Assembly (NCBI GenBank): GCA_963751795.1
Contig: CAVVVI010000003.1
Span: forward strand, 248,001 to 312,000
DNA from: BOG-908 sp963751795
GTDB taxonomy: Bacteria; Pseudomonadota; Alphaproteobacteria; Acetobacterales; Acetobacteraceae
Length of the DNA: 64,000 nt
Reading direction: 5' to 3'
The number at the start of each line of letters is the position of its first letter. The stretch's first letter is position 1. The position numbers were made by a program, and so were the translations under genes. Positions 1 to 9,306 of the stretch are shown here, one piece after another. The notes under the pieces were generated by a model. It saw only the letters and a list, made by a program, of their open reading frames with translations. It searched no databases and was not told the DNA's origin.

Positions 1-2
1 CA

Positions 3-215
3 GTGGCCGCTGTCGGTAGACGCGTCGAGGTGTCTGGCACTCTTAAGTATCGGACCGGCGCGAGCTTCCCACACCAAATCGCCGTTAACGGGATTGATCC
101 TTGGCCCGCTGAGTTTGAGCTAGGCAATTGGGACGATCTCCGAGGATTTGCTCCGGACGCGACTGGCGACTTGAGCAGCGAGGCATTCGTTCGCGGGCTG
201 CGCGATGCCTGGTAG
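3..215 (+). CDS. C-terminal part of a hypothetical protein, cut by the left edge
   Basis: The reading frame is open at the left edge, so the true start probably lies outside the window; the first in-window start-like codon is GTG at 3. The visible 70 residues hold a short basic beta-rich stretch (GRRVEVSGTLKYR) and an acidic end with WDDLRGFAPD. I cannot name the family. Its last 11 bases overlap the start of the PIN-domain gene, so the two are probably co-translated. By position it could be the partner of the PIN protein, but this is inference from operon structure only. Base composition is lower in GC than the housekeeping genes further right. Confidence 0.55.
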   Translation: MAAVGRRVEVSGTLKYRTGASFPHQIAVNGIDPWPAEFELGNWDDLRGFAPDATGDLSSEAFVRGLRDAW

Positions 216-735
216 ACAGCTCTTGTACTACTGGGACACTTGCTTGTTCCTGGCTTGGATCAAGGATGAGCAACGCAAGGGCAACGAAATGGCGGGTGTC
301 CGTGAGGTCGTCGGTCGGGCAAGGCGCCGTGAAGTCCTGATCATGACCTCAGTTCTCACTACAACGGAGGTTCTGCAGTCCAGATTACCAGTTGGCACTG
401 ACACGCTGCTCGCGGGACTTATGCGCCGCCTTCAGCAAGTGTCGATTGATATCAAAGTTGCAAGGTTGGCACATGACCTCCGAGACTACTACTCAGGACG
501 TGCAGATCAATATGGCGGCAAGACATTGTCCACGCCAGATGCCCTCCACGTAGCTACTGCGATACTATACCGTGCAGATGAGTTCCACACATTCGATGGT
601 GGAGGTTCAGGGAAAACGCTCGGCCTACTACCCCTCAGCAGCAGTATTGGTGGCGACAAGCTGGTGATCTGTAAGCCTGTCGCTACGACCCCCGAACTTG
701 ATTTGCGTTCTACACCTCCGGGAGGAAAAAGATGA
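205..735 (+). CDS. PIN-domain protein (putative ribonuclease, VapC-like)
   Basis: This 176-residue protein has the layout of a PIN nuclease. An early acidic residue sits in YYWDTCLFL (Asp11), a Glu in the TTTEVLQS helix (Glu55), and the family's usual helix is at TPDALHVATA (Asp112), followed by FHTFD (Asp131). Such acidic residues bind the metal ions that cleave RNA. Many PIN proteins are toxins of VapBC systems. Here the upstream overlapping gene and the downstream ATGA-overlapping 57-residue gene are the candidate partners, but neither looks like a classic VapB antitoxin. The fold assignment is fairly secure; the toxin role is inference. Confidence 0.7.
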   Translation: MPGRQLLYYWDTCLFLAWIKDEQRKGNEMAGVREVVGRARRREVLIMTSVLTTTEVLQSRLPVGTDTLLAGLMRRLQQVSIDIKVARLAHDLRDYYSGRADQYGGKTLSTPDALHVATAILYRADEFHTFDGGGSGKTLGLLPLSSSIGGDKLVICKPVATTPELDLRSTPPGGKR

Positions 736-905
736 GCAAGCGCGTAACGGAAGCGGCAGCTCGCACTCAAGCTGAAAGGTTCGTTGAAGCCGCCCGCGAA
801 CTAGGCGCCGATGAGGATGAAGCCACGTTCAAGGCGAAGCTGGCGGCGATTGCGCGGCAGAAAGTGAAAGATGAGACGCAATCGCCGAAGGATGCGGAAC
901 CGTAG
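732..905 (+). CDS. small 57-residue hypothetical protein, coupled to the PIN gene
   Basis: A short ORF starts at ATG 732, overlapping the TGA of the PIN gene in an ATGA arrangement, with GGAGG at 720-724 about 7 bases upstream. The product is helical and highly charged: RFVEAARELGADEDEATF, then KAKLAAIARQKVKDE. There is no signal peptide or membrane segment. The tight coupling implies expression in proportion to the PIN protein, and the gene could encode a regulator or antitoxin-like partner. Its stop codon is directly followed by the stop codon of the convergent lipoprotein gene with no base between them. Confidence 0.6.
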   Translation: MSKRVTEAAARTQAERFVEAARELGADEDEATFKAKLAAIARQKVKDETQSPKDAEP

Positions 906-1298
906 TTAGCGATACCACGCCCAGGCGGACCGGCAGGCCGGTGCTCTCCCAGCCACATCAAACTTCGGGTTTTTGTCAGGATTAGGATCAGAGATGTAGG
1001 CGGTGGTCGTCAAGATCGCCCAATCAGGCGGAACCTTTCCCGCATAGGCCGGCAGAGTGGATGGTGTGGCGTATGCTGGGTTGCTCAGCGAGATGCTGGC
1101 CACATTCCGCTTCTCAGCGAACCACACCGCCTTACAGACCGCCAACTCTCTAACGGTGCTGCTGGGTGCGATCGCTCGAAGGCTGAACTTGCCATCCGAC
1201 ATATCGAAAAACTCGGTCGACATATTGGGAGCGCTGCGCTGTGTGCAGGCGCTAAGAAGAGCTAAGGCCGATAACGACACTAGGAAAGTGCAACGCAT
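906..1298 (-). CDS. hypothetical lipoprotein
   Basis: The 130-residue product begins with a short basic n-region and a hydrophobic stretch ending in the lipobox LSAC, giving a lipidated Cys18 and probable anchoring in the envelope. The mature part has two further Cys residues (in AVCKAVWFAEKR and APACRSAW) that could form a disulfide. I do not recognise a named domain. It converges on the PIN operon with zero spacing, and its upstream region (1299-1392) separates it from RNase D. Function unknown. Confidence 0.6.
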   Translation of the reverse strand: MRCTFLVSLSALALLSACTQRSAPNMSTEFFDMSDGKFSLRAIAPSSTVRELAVCKAVWFAEKRNVASISLSNPAYATPSTLPAYAGKVPPDWAILTTTAYISDPNPDKNPKFDVAGRAPACRSAWAWYR

Positions 1299-1392
1299 CT
1301 AGGGCAGCCTCCGGTTCGATTGCTTCGGAATTCAATCCTAGTTAGCAGTTACGTATTTGCAAAGTGCATAATCCCCTTACTTTAGCCTTCCC

Positions 1393-2574
1393 TCAAGACC
1401 GGATCAGCTTGATCCGCTTCCCCGCAACCCCCAACGCAATCCGCCCCTGTTTCAGCGCCAGTGCGTCCTCGCCGAACACCCCCAGTCGCCAGCCGTGCAG
1501 CGCCGGCACGTCCGGCTCCTCCTCGCTCGCCAGCCGGTCGATGTCGTCCGACGAGGCCAGCAGCCGGGGCGCCACGTCGTGGCTTTCCGCCTTTTCGGCC
1601 AGCAGGACCTTCAGCAGCGCCACCAGCGCCGGCGAGGGGCGGGCGCCTTCGCGGGCGGCTTTGGCCTCGGGCAGCGCCTCCTCGGGCAAAGCGGCGCTTT
1701 CGGCCAGGGCAGCCAGCAGGGATTGGCCGGTCGCACCCTCGGCGAAGCCGCGCGTGATGCCGCGGATGCGTCCCAGCGCGTCGGCGTGGGTTGGCATGGT
1801 GGCGGCGATTTCCAGCAAGCTTTCGTCGCGCACCAGGCGTTGGCGGGGAATGTTGATCCGCTGCGCCTCGCGCTCCCGCCAGGCTGCGGCGGCGCGCAGG
1901 GCGCCCAGCATGCGGCGGTTGCTGGTGCGCGGGCGCAGGCGCTCCCACATCGTGTCTGGGTCCGGCCGGTAGGTTGCGGGTTCGGCCAGCACGGCCAATT
2001 CCTCGGCCACCCATCCGGTGCGGCTTTCGCGTTCCAGCCGGGCGGTCAGCCGTTCATAGACGGTGCGCAGATGCGTGACGTCGGCGGCGGCGTAGGTGAT
2101 CTGCGCGGCGCTCAGCGGGCGGGCGGACCAGTCCGAGAAGCGGTGGGCCTTGTCGATCGAGCCGCCGGCCAGCCCGGCCACCAGGCTGTCGTAGCCCACC
2201 TGGTCGCCGAAGCCGGCCACCATGGCGGCCACCTGGGTGTCGAACAGGGGCACCGGCACGGCGCCGAACAGCTGCAGGAAGATCTCCACATCCTGCCGCG
2301 CCGCGTGGAACACCTTGACCACGGACTGGTTGGCCAGCAGCGCGCCCAGCGGTGACAGGTCCAGCCCCGGCGCCAGCGCGTCCACCACCGCCACGTCGGC
2401 GATGCCGGCCAGCTGCACCACGCACAGCTCCGGCCAGTAGGTCCGCTCGCGCATGAACTCGGTATCCACCGTCACGTAGGGTTCGGCGGCCAGGCGTTCG
2501 CAGAGGGCGGCCAGAGCCTGGGTGTCGGTGACGAGGACGGGGGCCGCGAAGGTGTCGCGGGCGGGACGGGGCAT
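1393..2574 (-). CDS. rnd: ribonuclease D
   Basis: This is a 3'-to-5' exoribonuclease of the DEDD family that trims tRNA and other stable RNA precursors. The three exonuclease motifs are visible: VTVDTEF near residue 37, KVFHAARQDVEIF in the middle and YAAADVTHL (Tyr and Asp of ExoIII). HRDC-type helical domains follow, ending in GKRIKLIRS. The open frame extends much further upstream through aspS, but the start with a proper N-terminus is ATG at 2574 (MPRPARD), giving 393 residues, the family's usual length. It is divergent from aspS with about 100 bases between them. Confidence 0.92.
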   Translation of the reverse strand: MPRPARDTFAAPVLVTDTQALAALCERLAAEPYVTVDTEFMRERTYWPELCVVQLAGIADVAVVDALAPGLDLSPLGALLANQSVVKVFHAARQDVEIFLQLFGAVPVPLFDTQVAAMVAGFGDQVGYDSLVAGLAGGSIDKAHRFSDWSARPLSAAQITYAAADVTHLRTVYERLTARLERESRTGWVAEELAVLAEPATYRPDPDTMWERLRPRTSNRRMLGALRAAAAWREREAQRINIPRQRLVRDESLLEIAATMPTHADALGRIRGITRGFAEGATGQSLLAALAESAALPEEALPEAKAAREGARPSPALVALLKVLLAEKAESHDVAPRLLASSDDIDRLASEEEPDVPALHGWRLGVFGEDALALKQGRIALGVAGKRIKLIRS

Positions 2575-2676
2575 CGGTTCTCTTAGCTTGGAAGGCGGGA
2601 GGAAGGAAGCGAGGGGGCCGGCGTTTCCCCCGCGCTGGCGGGGCCGTATAAGGCGGGCAACCGACCGAGGATCGCG

Positions 2677-4465
2677 ATGCACACCTACCGGACCCACACC
2701 TGCGGCGCGCTGCGCGCCTCCGACGCGGGCAGCGTCGCCCGCCTTTCCGGCTGGGTGCACAGCAAGCGCGACCATGGCGGGCTGCTGTTCGTCGATCTGC
2801 GCGACCATTACGGGCTGACGCAGATCGTGTTCCCGCACGGCGCCCCGGCTTTGGCGGTGGCCGACGGGCTGCGGGTGGAATCCTGCATCACGGTCACCGG
2901 CCGTGTCGTGGCACGCGACCAGGCGACGGTGAATGCGCGTCTGCCGACCGGCGAGATCGAGCTGCAGGCCGACGACATCGTGGTGCAATCGACGGCCGAC
3001 GTGCTGCCCATGCAGGTGGCGGGCCACGAGGCCTATTCCGACGAGACGCGGCTGACGCATCGCTACATCGACCTGCGGCGCGAGCGCGTGCACGCCAACA
3101 TGATGCTGCGCGCGCATGTCATCGCCTCGCTGCGCCGCCGGATGACGGAACAGGGGTTCACCGAGTTCCAGACGCCGATCCTGACCGCCAGCTCGCCCGA
3201 AGGTGCGCGCGACTTCCTGGTGCCGGCGCGCAACCATCCAGGCAAGTTCTACGCCCTGCCGCAGGCGCCGCAGCAGTTCAAGCAGCTGCTGATGGTGGCC
3301 GGCTTCGATCGCTACTTCCAGATCGCGCCGTGTTTCCGCGACGAGGCGAGCCGCGCCGACCGCTCGCCGGGCGAGTTCTACCAGCTCGATTTCGAGATGA
3401 GCTACGTGACGCAGGAAGACGTGTTCGCCACCATCGAACCGGTGATCGGCGGGCTATTCGAGGAGTTCGCCCGCGGCCGTGCCGTGGACAAGCCGCCGTT
3501 CCGCCGCATCGCGTACGATACGCGCGCTGGCCGAGTACGGCTCCGACAAGCCCGATTTGCGCAACCCGCTGCGCATCACCGACGTGACCGCGCAGTTCGC
3601 CGGCAGCGGCTTCGGGCTGTTCGCCAAGATCGCTGCCGGCGGCGGCATCGTGCGCGCCATCCCCGCGCCCGGTGCCGGCCCGCGGCCGCGCGGCTTCTTC
3701 GACAAGCTCAATGAATGGGCGCGCACCGAAGGGGCGGGCGGGCTGGGCTACATCATCTACGAGGCCGATGGCGCGAAGGGCCCGATCGCCAAGAACCTCG
3801 AGCCCGACAGGCTGGAAGCGATCCGGCAGGCCTGCAATCTGGCACCGGGCGACGCCGTGTTCTTCGCTGCCGGCCCGCACGCGACGGCGGCCAAGTTCGC
3901 GGGCCAGGTGCGTACGCGTCTCGGGCAGGAGCTCGACCTGATCGAGAAAGATGCGTTCCGCTTCTGCTGGGTGGTGGATTTCCCGATGTACGAGCTGGCC
4001 GAGGATACCGGTCAGATCGACTTCTCGCACAACCCGTTCAGCATGCCGCAGGGCGGCATGGACGCGCTGCAGAACATGGATCCGCTGCTGATCAAGGCCT
4101 ATCAATACGACATCGTGTGCAACGGCATCGAGCTGTCGTCGGGCGCCATCCGCAACCATCGCGCCGACATCATGATCCGCGCGTTCGAGATCGCCGGCTA
4201 TACGCAGGAGGATGTGGAAGCGCGTTTCGGCGGCATGCTGAACGCGTTCCGCTACGGTGCCCCGCCGCATGGCGGCTCGGCCCCGGGCATCGACCGCATG
4301 GTGATGCTGCTGGCCGACGAGCCGAATATCCGCGAGGTGATTCTGTTCCCGCTCAACCAGCAGGGCGAGGATCTGTTGATGGGCGCGCCGGCGGAGGTGC
4401 CTGCGGCGCGGCTGAAGGAATTGTCGTTGAAGCTGGATCTGGCGCCGCGGGTGGTCAAAGGCTGA
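2677..4465 (+). CDS. aspS: aspartate--tRNA ligase, reading frame broken by a single-base shift
   Basis: This class II synthetase charges tRNA-Asp; alphaproteobacterial forms are often non-discriminating and also charge tRNA-Asn. The frame from ATG 2677 covers the anticodon-binding OB fold, motif 1 region and motif 2 (CFRDEASRADRSPGEF) up to about 3522. The remainder (LAEYGSDKPDLRNPL, the GAD insert, then motif 3 at GGSAPGIDRMVMLL) continues in the frame one base later, to 4465. The joined length is about 595 residues, full size. The break lies in the CG-alternating stretch ATACGCGCGCTGG around 3520-3529 and behaves like one extra base. As the enzyme is normally essential, a sequencing error is the simplest explanation; a genuine lesion or recoding event cannot be excluded. 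Confidence 0.85.
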
Positions 4466-4505
4466 GGCGGCAGCGCTCTCCTTGCCGGGAGAGCGCTGCC
4501 GCCTT
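4465..4505. terminator. strong hairpin terminator between aspS and the esterase gene
   Basis: A perfect 17-bp stem (AGGCGGCAGCGCTCTCC at 4465-4481 with its complement at 4488-4504) closes a 6-base loop. It begins at the last base of the aspS stop codon. It sits between two convergent genes, so it probably stops transcription from both sides, although there is only a short T run. Confidence 0.75.
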
Positions 4506-4510
4506 GCTGC

Positions 4511-6310
4511 TTACGGCCCGTATTGCGGCGAGAACGCCTGGTTGGTCACCGGCGCGCCGGGGACGCACTGGAAGCTGAGATAGCTCCTCTTGTCGCCGCC
4601 CATATACTGGCTATGCGCTGGATACAGGCAGAGCGGCCGGCGGAACGCCACGCCCGCGCTGGGCGTGTCGTTGACGTATTTGGTCGCAACGATCTCCGTG
4701 GGCGCGGTGCCCTGCTCCACCCAGGCCACCAGCGCAGCCAGCGCATCGTCCTTGGCGCTGAACGGCATCGGCGGCTGTGTGGCCGACAGATTGCCGAACG
4801 CGTTGGGGCCCGGCCCACCGCCGCAATGCCAAACGCCCGGCGCCATGAACAGGCGGAGGTAATCCTGCACCTTGGGGTCGGCCGCGGCGACGGCGTTGTA
4901 GTAGTCGATGGCGGTCGCACTCGGGATCAGCGGGTCGGCATAGCCGTGATACATAAGGATCTTGTGGCCACGGCTGCTGAAGGCCGACAGATCGGTGCTG
5001 TTGGCGTTGAGCACACCGGCAAAGGTGCTGTTGCCCACCGGCGTGTTGTCAACCAGCTTGATTTCGCTGGCCAGCTCGGGCGCCAGCTTGGACGGGGTGG
5101 CGAACATCTCCTGCCACACCCAATCCGGGCCCAGCGCCCAGAACATCAGGCTGTCGAAAGCCGGCTCGCTATAAGCCTGCTGGAACGGCAGGCCGAGATT
5201 GCCGGAGTAGCCGTTGGCGGCACTCAGCGCCACCGGCTCTTCGGTGCCGCGCTCGCCACCGGGATACAGCGTGGCGCCCTGGTCGTCCTGGGCACCGCTC
5301 CATACGTGGTCCATCGCCTGGGCCTGGTGGGGCGTCAGGCAGGTGCAGCTCGTGGCGCTCTGGCTGGTGCAGGCCACCTCGCCGGGGGCGCCGTGGCACA
5401 TCAGCGCGCGGGCATCGGCCTTGCAGATGGCCGGCTGGGTCAGGAAGTCGTCGCCGCGCAGCCCGCCATCCTTGCCGGCGCATTGGCGCAGCACGTAGGC
5501 GTGGGTCAGCGCCAAAGCGGCGTTCGTCAGGTAGGCGTCGGGCGCGAAATGGGTGGCTTCGTCCACGGCCGGCCCGGCCATGTGCAGATGCGTGCGGTTA
5601 TGCGCGGGCGCCCCGGCCAGGATGCCGTCGTAATCGTCCGGAAAGCGCTGGCTTTCCATCAGCGCCTGGCTGCCACCGGTCGAGCAGCCGTCGAAATACG
5701 AGGTCTTCGCGGGCTTGGCGTAGTAGGCGGCCACGATCTGCTTGGCGGCCACCGTCATCAGATGAGTGGATGCGTAACCAAAGTCGCGGATGGCGGCGGG
5801 ATCGCCATACAGCCCGCCGGGGATGCCGCCGAAGCCGGTATGGTTGCCGCAGAAGCCGCTGTTGCAGCCGAACAGGATGCTGGTGCCCATGTCGGTGTTG
5901 GCCGCAGCGAAGCCTTCGGTGAGCCCGAGCTGCAGCGAGCTGTAGCTGATGGCACCGGCAAAGCCGCCATTGCCCAGGCCAAGGTAGCGCCCGTTCCAGC
6001 CCTGCTCGGGCAGCCACACCTCGACGGCCGAGCGCGATTGCGAGCCGTTGCCGCTGGACGAGATGACGGCCGCCACGCGGCAGAATGCCGGCAGGTTGTT
6101 GAGCACGGTGCCGTTCGGCTCGGTGAACGAGCCGCTGGTCACGTCCTGCGCGGTCAGCGACAGCGTGGCGGCCGGCGCGGCCAGGGTCGGCATGAAGTTG
6201 GCGAGGTCGGTGCAGCTTGAGGCGGATGCGGGGCTCGCCAGGGCGCAGGCGCCCACAAGCCCGGTCGCAACCGCCCACGCCGCCGTTTTCGGCTGACGTC
6301 CGGTATGCAT
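4511..6310 (-). CDS. secreted tannase/feruloyl esterase family hydrolase
   Basis: This family (alpha/beta hydrolase fold, tannase/feruloyl esterase) cleaves ester bonds of plant phenolics such as gallate or ferulate esters. The 599-residue product starts with a Sec signal peptide (hydrophobic stretch ending ASPASAS). The nucleophile serine is in GCSTGGSQALM, the acid is probably in HGYADPLIPS, and the histidine is in GVWHCGGGPG. The Cys next to Ser and next to His match the family's disulfide that ties the catalytic residues together. Several other Cys pairs (CTSQSATSCTC) suggest an oxidised periplasmic or extracellular protein. GGGAGAAC lies directly before ATG 6310. The true substrate cannot be told from sequence. 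Confidence 0.88.
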   Translation of the reverse strand: MHTGRQPKTAAWAVATGLVGACALASPASASSCTDLANFMPTLAAPAATLSLTAQDVTSGSFTEPNGTVLNNLPAFCRVAAVISSSGNGSQSRSAVEVWLPEQGWNGRYLGLGNGGFAGAISYSSLQLGLTEGFAAANTDMGTSILFGCNSGFCGNHTGFGGIPGGLYGDPAAIRDFGYASTHLMTVAAKQIVAAYYAKPAKTSYFDGCSTGGSQALMESQRFPDDYDGILAGAPAHNRTHLHMAGPAVDEATHFAPDAYLTNAALALTHAYVLRQCAGKDGGLRGDDFLTQPAICKADARALMCHGAPGEVACTSQSATSCTCLTPHQAQAMDHVWSGAQDDQGATLYPGGERGTEEPVALSAANGYSGNLGLPFQQAYSEPAFDSLMFWALGPDWVWQEMFATPSKLAPELASEIKLVDNTPVGNSTFAGVLNANSTDLSAFSSRGHKILMYHGYADPLIPSATAIDYYNAVAAADPKVQDYLRLFMAPGVWHCGGGPGPNAFGNLSATQPPMPFSAKDDALAALVAWVEQGTAPTEIVATKYVNDTPSAGVAFRRPLCLYPAHSQYMGGDKRSYLSFQCVPGAPVTNQAFSPQYGP

Positions 6311-6394
6311 GGTGTTCTCCCTTTTACAGCAATGGGAGGATTGCGGTTTTGTGACACAATGGCAAAAGTCGGCGGTCCGGCAGGCGGGCTTGGC

Positions 6395-9196
6395 TCAGGC
6401 TTCCAGCTTGCGCACCGGCCGCATGGGTGTGGGCACCACCGGGTCGGCTTCGTCCAGTGCCACCAGCAGCGCGTCTTTCAGCCCGGACAGCTTGCGCTCG
6501 TTCTCGATCTTCAGGCCGAACACGTCCTTCACGTAGAACACATCCACCGCGCGCACGCCGTAGGTGGTCACGTGCGCCGAGCCGATCTGCAGCCCCTGCT
6601 CGCTGATGGCCGAGGTGACGTCGTGCAGCAGGCCGGGCCGGTCGCGGCCGTTCACCTCCAGCACCGTGTAGCTGTTGGACGCGCGGTTATCGACGACCAC
6701 GCGCGGCGGCACGTGGATGGCGCGCATGCGGCGGCCGACCAGCGCCTGGCCGAGCTTGGGGATGGCGTCGTCCAGCCGCAGGCTGCCGCTCAGCGCCTGT
6801 TCGATCAGCACGGCCAGCTTGGCGATGCGGTGCGGCTGGTCGAAGGCACCGCCTGCGGCGTCCTGCACCCAAAACGTGTCCAGCGCGCGGCCATTCGTCA
6901 TGGTGTGGATGCGCGCGTCCACGATGCTGGCGCCGGCCACGGCCAGCGCGCCCGCGATGCGGCTGAACAGGCCGGGATGGTCGGTGGCATAGACGGTGAT
7001 TTCGGTCACCGCGCGGGCGTGGCTGGGCTCGGTCACCACCGTCAGCGGCGCGCCGCGCGATTCGGCGTCGCGCACCAGGGCCGCGTGGCGGGCGTGGGTT
7101 TCCGGATCGAACGACAGCCAATAGCCGGGATAGCCGAGGCCGGCGAAGAACGCGCGGTCGGCTTCCTCCCAGCCGGCGGCGATCAGGATGTCGTCGGCCG
7201 CCGCGCGCGCGCGTTTGACGCGGACGTCGCGCTCGGTGGTCGATAGCCCGCCGGCCAGCACTTCGGCCACGCGCGCATAGAGTTCGCGCAGCAGCGTCGC
7301 CTTCCAGCCGTTCCATACTTTGGGCGAGACGGCGCGCATGTCGGCCACCGTCAGCACCAGCAGCAATTTCAGTCGTTCTGGCGACTGGATCGCCTCGGCG
7401 ATGTCGAAGATGGTTTTGGGATCATCGATGTCGCGCTTGAACGCGGTTTGGCTGAGCAGCAGATGATGCAGCACCAGCCATGAGACGGTCTCGGTTTCCT
7501 CGCCGGTCAGGCCGTATTGCGGGCATACCTGCGTGGCGATCTCGGCGCCCAGGATCGAATGGTCGCCGCCGCGGCCTTTGGCCACGTCGTGCAGCAGCAT
7601 GGCCATGTACAGCGCGCGACGCGATTGCAGGTCTTCGATGATGCCGCTGGCCACTGGCGCCACGTCGGTCAGCTTGCCGCGTTCCAGCGCGTTGAGGATG
7701 CGCACGGCCTCGATCGTGTGCTCGTCCACGGTGAAGATGTGGTAGGTGTCGAACTGCATCTGGCCGACCACGCGCGCCCAGTCGGGCAGCATGCGGCCGA
7801 TCACGCCGGTCTCGTTCAGGATGGAGAGCCAGTGCGCGCCGTCCGGCTTGCCGTCGGGATTCTGGCCGCACAGCAGATCGAGAAAGATCTCGCCGGCCTC
7901 GGCATTGCCGCGCAGGGCCACGGCGGCACGTTCGTGGCGGATCATCGCGCGCAGGGCCAGCGGATGCAGGCGCAGGCGGCGCGCGCGCGCCAGGCGCAGC
8001 ATGCGCAGCATGCGCACCGGCTCGCGGGCGAAATCGTCCGGCCGGCCCGGCATGATCTGGCCATCGGCCAGCATGAAGCCCGCTTCCAGCAGCGCGCGGT
8101 CGGTTTCCACCTGCACCGCCGGCTCGCCCAACGCGTGGCGCACGATGACGGGCTCGACCACCAGCGTCAGCCGCGTCACGTCGCGCGCGGTGAGGAAGTA
8201 GTGGCGCATGAAGCGCTCCACGCCGTCCTGCATGCCGTGGCGCGTGTAGCCCATACGGGCGCCGACGACGGGCTGCAGATCGAAGGTCAACCGGTCTTCC
8301 GCGCGGCCGCTGACGTAATGCATGTGGAAGCGCACGGTCCACAGGAAGTCCCAGCTGCGGCGCAGCCGGCGAATCTCCTGCGGCTGCAGCAGGCCCAGCG
8401 CCTCGCTGGCGGCACCGGGCAGCACGAGCTCGTTGGGCGTGAACGCGCCATAGGCGGCGCGCACCATCCAGTATTGCGTCTGCAGATCGCGCAGGCCGCC
8501 ATGGCCTTCCTTGATGTTGGGCTCGACCAGATAGGCGCTCTCGCCGTAGCGGCGGTGGCGGGCCTGCCGCTCGGCCTGCTTGCCGGCCACGAAGGCGGCA
8601 GCACCGGCCGCTTCCCCCGCGCTGGCAAAGGCGGTCTGGAAGGCGGCGAACAGGGCGGCATCGCCGGTGAGCAGGCGCGCATCGAGCAGGCTGGTGCGGA
8701 TGGTGAGGTCGGCGGCCGAATCGGCCAGGCACTGGCTGATGGAGCGTGTGGCGTGGCCCACCTTCAGGCCGAGATCCCACATGAAATACAGCATGTATTC
8801 GATGGCGCGCAGCGTGGCCGGCGCGGGCGCCTCGGGGGCGAGGAAGATCAGGTCGATATCGCTGAACGGCGCCAGCATGGAGCGGCCGTAGCCGCCGGTG
8901 GCCGCGACCGCGACCGGGTCGGCCAGCCCGCCCACTTCGGCGGCGGCATGGGTGAACAGCACGCGCACCACGCCGTCGGTGAGCGCGGCCAGGCGCTGCG
9001 CGGCCTCCACCCCGGCCATCCGGTAGGTTTCGAACGCCTCGCGCACGTCGAGCTGGATACGGGCAAGGTGGCGACGGACGGCGGTGAGGGCGGCATCGCG
9101 CGAGGGCCGCGAGCCCGGGCCGGCGTGTTCGGCGAGCGCCTGCGACAGCACGGCGGAGATGTCTTCGGGCGCGACCGGGAAGGGGGCGTTGGGCAT
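6395..9196 (-). CDS. glnD: bifunctional [protein-PII] uridylyltransferase/uridylyl-removing enzyme
   Basis: GlnD senses glutamine and adds or removes UMP on PII proteins, controlling nitrogen assimilation. Domains in order are a nucleotidyltransferase with GGYGRSMLAPFSDIDL (about residues 101-116), the GlnD helical region, an HD hydrolase domain with MLLHDVAKGRGGDHS (about 540), and two C-terminal ACT domains (ITVYATDHPGLFSRIAGAL and VNGRDRPGLLHDVTSAI) that bind glutamine. The frame stays open upstream to 9415, but that part is shadow of the divergent xerC region. ATG 9196 (MPNAPF) gives 933 residues, in line with the family. Confidence 0.95.
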   Translation of the reverse strand: MPNAPFPVAPEDISAVLSQALAEHAGPGSRPSRDAALTAVRRHLARIQLDVREAFETYRMAGVEAAQRLAALTDGVVRVLFTHAAAEVGGLADPVAVAATGGYGRSMLAPFSDIDLIFLAPEAPAPATLRAIEYMLYFMWDLGLKVGHATRSISQCLADSAADLTIRTSLLDARLLTGDAALFAAFQTAFASAGEAAGAAAFVAGKQAERQARHRRYGESAYLVEPNIKEGHGGLRDLQTQYWMVRAAYGAFTPNELVLPGAASEALGLLQPQEIRRLRRSWDFLWTVRFHMHYVSGRAEDRLTFDLQPVVGARMGYTRHGMQDGVERFMRHYFLTARDVTRLTLVVEPVIVRHALGEPAVQVETDRALLEAGFMLADGQIMPGRPDDFAREPVRMLRMLRLARARRLRLHPLALRAMIRHERAAVALRGNAEAGEIFLDLLCGQNPDGKPDGAHWLSILNETGVIGRMLPDWARVVGQMQFDTYHIFTVDEHTIEAVRILNALERGKLTDVAPVASGIIEDLQSRRALYMAMLLHDVAKGRGGDHSILGAEIATQVCPQYGLTGEETETVSWLVLHHLLLSQTAFKRDIDDPKTIFDIAEAIQSPERLKLLLVLTVADMRAVSPKVWNGWKATLLRELYARVAEVLAGGLSTTERDVRVKRARAAADDILIAAGWEEADRAFFAGLGYPGYWLSFDPETHARHAALVRDAESRGAPLTVVTEPSHARAVTEITVYATDHPGLFSRIAGALAVAGASIVDARIHTMTNGRALDTFWVQDAAGGAFDQPHRIAKLAVLIEQALSGSLRLDDAIPKLGQALVGRRMRAIHVPPRVVVDNRASNSYTVLEVNGRDRPGLLHDVTSAISEQGLQIGSAHVTTYGVRAVDVFYVKDVFGLKIENERKLSGLKDALLVALDEADPVVPTPMRPVRKLEA

Positions 9197-9306
9197 TGCG
9201 GTGCAGTGTAGCCGTAGTGGCCCGGCTGCAACACCCTGGCGATGCACGCCGCTTCCCGCGCGCACATGCGTTACGATGGCAAGCACAACGGCGCGGGAGG
9301 CGCTGC

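Noticed and set aside
1057..1302. 81-codon plus-strand frame over the lipoprotein gene
   Set aside because: Antisense to a gene with a clear lipoprotein signal; no start site or domain.
2575..3237. Upstream extension of the RNase D frame through aspS
   Set aside because: The extension is antisense to aspS and its sequence is compositionally a shadow; RNase D starts properly at 2574.
4523..6220. A 565-codon frame antisense to the tannase/feruloyl esterase gene
   Set aside because: No signal, motif or domain; the minus-strand gene has a signal peptide and catalytic motifs.
7517..9211. A 564-codon frame antisense to glnD, and a similar one at 21255-23069 antisense to mrcA
   Set aside because: Both are low-complexity shadows of clearly recognised genes on the opposite strand.
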